Source of the DNA: an uncultured Clostridia bacterium | GTDB taxonomy: Bacteria; Bacillota; Clostridia; TANB77; CAG-508 | DNA: 7,530 bases | Reading direction: 5' to 3' | NCBI GenBank assembly: GCA_934167685.1 | Contig: CAKPLQ010000051.1 | Location: forward strand, 1-7,530 | Shown here: positions 6,262 through 7,530 of the stretch, one piece after another | Numbering within the stretch: position 1 is the first letter of the stretch | How the letters are laid out: the number at the start of each line of letters is the position of its first letter | Program-made: the position numbers and the translations under genes | The notes under the pieces: generated by a model | The model's database searches: none | Told to the model about the DNA's origin: nothing | The model's input: the letters and a program-made list of their open reading frames with translations, nothing else

Positions 6262-6873
6262 ATGATAGAAAGAGATAGTTTAGTACCATATGTAGTTGAA
6301 CAAACAAGTAAAGGAGAAAGGTCTTACGACATTTTCTCAAGATTATTAAAAGATAGAATAATATTTTTAGGAGAAGATGTAAATCCAACATCTGCAAGTT
6401 TAATAATTGCACAATTATTATTCTTAGAATCAGAAGATCCAGATAAAGAAATATTTTTATATATTAACTCACCTGGAGGTTCTATTACAGATGGAATGGG
6501 AATTGTTGATACAATGAATTACATTAAATGTCCTGTTTCAACAATATGTGTTGGTTTAGCTGCAAGTTTTGGTGCAGTTTTACTAGCAAATGGTGAAAAA
6601 GGAAAAAGATATGCTACACCAAATTCAGAAATATTAATACATCAACCATTGATAGGAGGTCAAGGTGGAGGAATTTCTGGCCAAGCTACAGAAATCAAAA
6701 TTCACGCAGACCACATGATAAGAACAAGAGAAAAATTAAATAAATTGTTAAGCGAAAAAACAGGTCAATCTATAGAAACAATCGAAAGAGATACAGAAAG
6801 AGACCACTATATGACGGCTCAAGAAGCTTTAGAATATGGGCTTATTGATGGAATTATGGATAAAAGAATTTAG
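6262..6873 (+). CDS. clpP: ATP-dependent Clp protease proteolytic subunit
   Basis: ClpP forms the tetradecameric serine protease barrel that degrades substrates fed by ClpX or ClpA/C. The catalytic triad is S102 (LAASFGA), H127 (IHQPL) and D181 (second Asp of RDTERD). The S-to-H spacing of 25 equals that in E. coli and B. subtilis, but H-to-D is 54 instead of 49. The extra five residues sit directly after HQPL as a Gly-rich run, IGGQGGGIS (131-139), where the usual sequence is GGAQ or GGYQ. The oxyanion strand SPGGSITDG is intact. Around the catalytic Ser the common MAASMGA reads LAASFGA. The length of 203 aa is normal. The N-terminus (MIERDSLVPYVVEQTSKGERSYDIFS) fits the axial-loop region. 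The SD GGAGG (6251-6255) is 6 nt before ATG. No CtsR-type heptamer repeat or clear promoter is seen upstream. The stop is TAG, while the other complete genes use TAA. Confidence 0.97.
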   Translation: MIERDSLVPYVVEQTSKGERSYDIFSRLLKDRIIFLGEDVNPTSASLIIAQLLFLESEDPDKEIFLYINSPGGSITDGMGIVDTMNYIKCPVSTICVGLAASFGAVLLANGEKGKRYATPNSEILIHQPLIGGQGGGISGQATEIKIHADHMIRTREKLNKLLSEKTGQSIETIERDTERDHYMTAQEALEYGLIDGIMDKRI

Positions 6874-6943
6874 TTCTAAATATAGTCACATTTTTAGTTA
6901 AACATTAATAGAATTCAATAAAATAAGAAAAGGAGAAGTATAG

Positions 6944-7530
6944 ATGGCAAGAAATGATACACCTAAAGGTGTAAAATGTTCATTTTGTGGTAAAACACAA
7001 GAAAGTGTAAAGAAAATTGTTGCAGGTCCTGGTGTATATATTTGTAATGAATGTATAGGATTATGTAATGAAATAATTGAAAGCGAGTTTTATGATGAAG
7101 ATGATGATGCTTACACTTTAGCTGGATTAGACCAGATACCAAGCCCTAGAGAGATAAAAGATATATTAGACCAATATGTAATTGGTCAAGATGAAGCAAA
7201 AAAGACACTGTCAGTTGCTGTATATAACCATTATAAAAGAATCGCAAATGAAGAAGAAATGATGACTAAACATGAAAAAAATGATGATGATGTAGAAATA
7301 CAAAAAAGTAATATATTATTATTAGGACCAACTGGTTGTGGAAAAACTTTGTTAGCAAGTACTCTTGCAAAAATATTAAATGTTCCTTTTGCTATAGCAG
7401 ATGCTACAACACTTACAGAGGCTGGATATGTTGGAGAAGATGTTGAAAATATTCTTCTAAAATTAATTCAAGCTGCTGATGGTGATATAGAAAAAGCAGA
7501 AAAAGGAATAATCTATATAGATGAGATTGA
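6944..7530 (+). CDS. clpX: ATP-dependent Clp protease ATP-binding subunit ClpX, 5' part (cut by window end)
   Basis: ClpX is the AAA+ unfoldase partner of ClpP. The reading frame stays open to the window edge and encodes 195 codons plus two bases, about half of the usual 410-430. The N-terminal zinc-binding domain has C12-x2-C15 and C34-x2-C37 (CSFC...CNEC). An acidic linker (about 48-56) is followed by the conserved IPSPREIKDILDQYVIGQ block (65-82). Walker A is GPTGCGKT (128-135), with Cys in the position that is usually Ser. TLTEAGYVGEDVEN (156-169) is a ClpX hallmark. Walker B IIYIDE (189-194) is the last motif visible; sensor, IGF loop and pore loop 2 lie beyond the window. The start is supported by AGGAG at 6931-6935, 8 nt upstream. 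The 70-bp gap after clpP shows no clear terminator or convincing promoter, so clpP-clpX co-transcription is likely. Confidence 0.97.
   Translation, partial: MARNDTPKGVKCSFCGKTQESVKKIVAGPGVYICNECIGLCNEIIESEFYDEDDDAYTLAGLDQIPSPREIKDILDQYVIGQDEAKKTLSVAVYNHYKRIANEEEMMTKHEKNDDDVEIQKSNILLLGPTGCGKTLLASTLAKILNVPFAIADATTLTEAGYVGEDVENILLKLIQAADGDIEKAEKGIIYIDEI

Noticed and set aside
6898..6924. Possible clpX promoter (TTAAAC ... TAAAAT) in the clpP-clpX gap
   Set aside because: The -35 is a poor match, the spacer is 15 nt, and the start site would fall on the clpX SD; AT-rich chance is more likely.

Overview
The window is 7.5 kb of AT-rich bacterial housekeeping DNA. All eight genes lie on the + strand and are tightly packed. 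The base composition, purine-rich Shine-Dalgarno (SD) sequences, the rbfA-nrnA-truB order and the tig-clpP-clpX order point to a low-GC Firmicute, most likely a member of the Clostridia. Nothing here fixes a lower rank.

Layout. (1) 1-2189: ribosome and RNA maturation block. rbfA (16S rRNA processing factor), nrnA (DHH nanoRNase/pAp phosphatase) and truB (tRNA psi55 synthase) are packed with a 1-nt overlap and a 1-nt gap, so they are almost certainly one transcript that continues from outside the window; the first three bases may be the stop codon of the gene before. (2) 2190-3803: metG (methionyl-tRNA synthetase without the C-terminal tRNA-binding domain), after a 57-nt gap too short for a T-box or S-box leader. 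(3) 3826-4710: a membrane-anchored CE4 polysaccharide deacetylase, probably acting on peptidoglycan, 22 nt after metG. (4) 4711-7530: the protein quality-control cluster, made up of tig (trigger factor) behind a good extended -10 promoter, a Rho-independent terminator, a GC-rich double-palindrome element, clpP, and the first 195 codons of clpX, which runs off the window end.

The genes serve the translation and proteostasis supply line: 30S maturation, tRNA modification and charging, RNA scavenging, co-translational folding, and ClpXP degradation. The deacetylase is the only gene outside this theme.

The one piece of structure not explained by ordinary genes is the 80-bp element at 6164-6243. 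It consists of two 31-bp hairpin units (61% GC in an AT-rich background) with a shared loop core and a compensatory base-pair change. The two units can also pair with each other as one long stem. It sits between the tig terminator and the clpP SD, in the clpP leader, and looks like a REP/BIME-type mobile palindrome. I see no new multi-gene system, defence island, CRISPR array, riboswitch, rRNA or tRNA gene. The only gene-free stretch over 100 bases is 6103-6261, and it is described in full.
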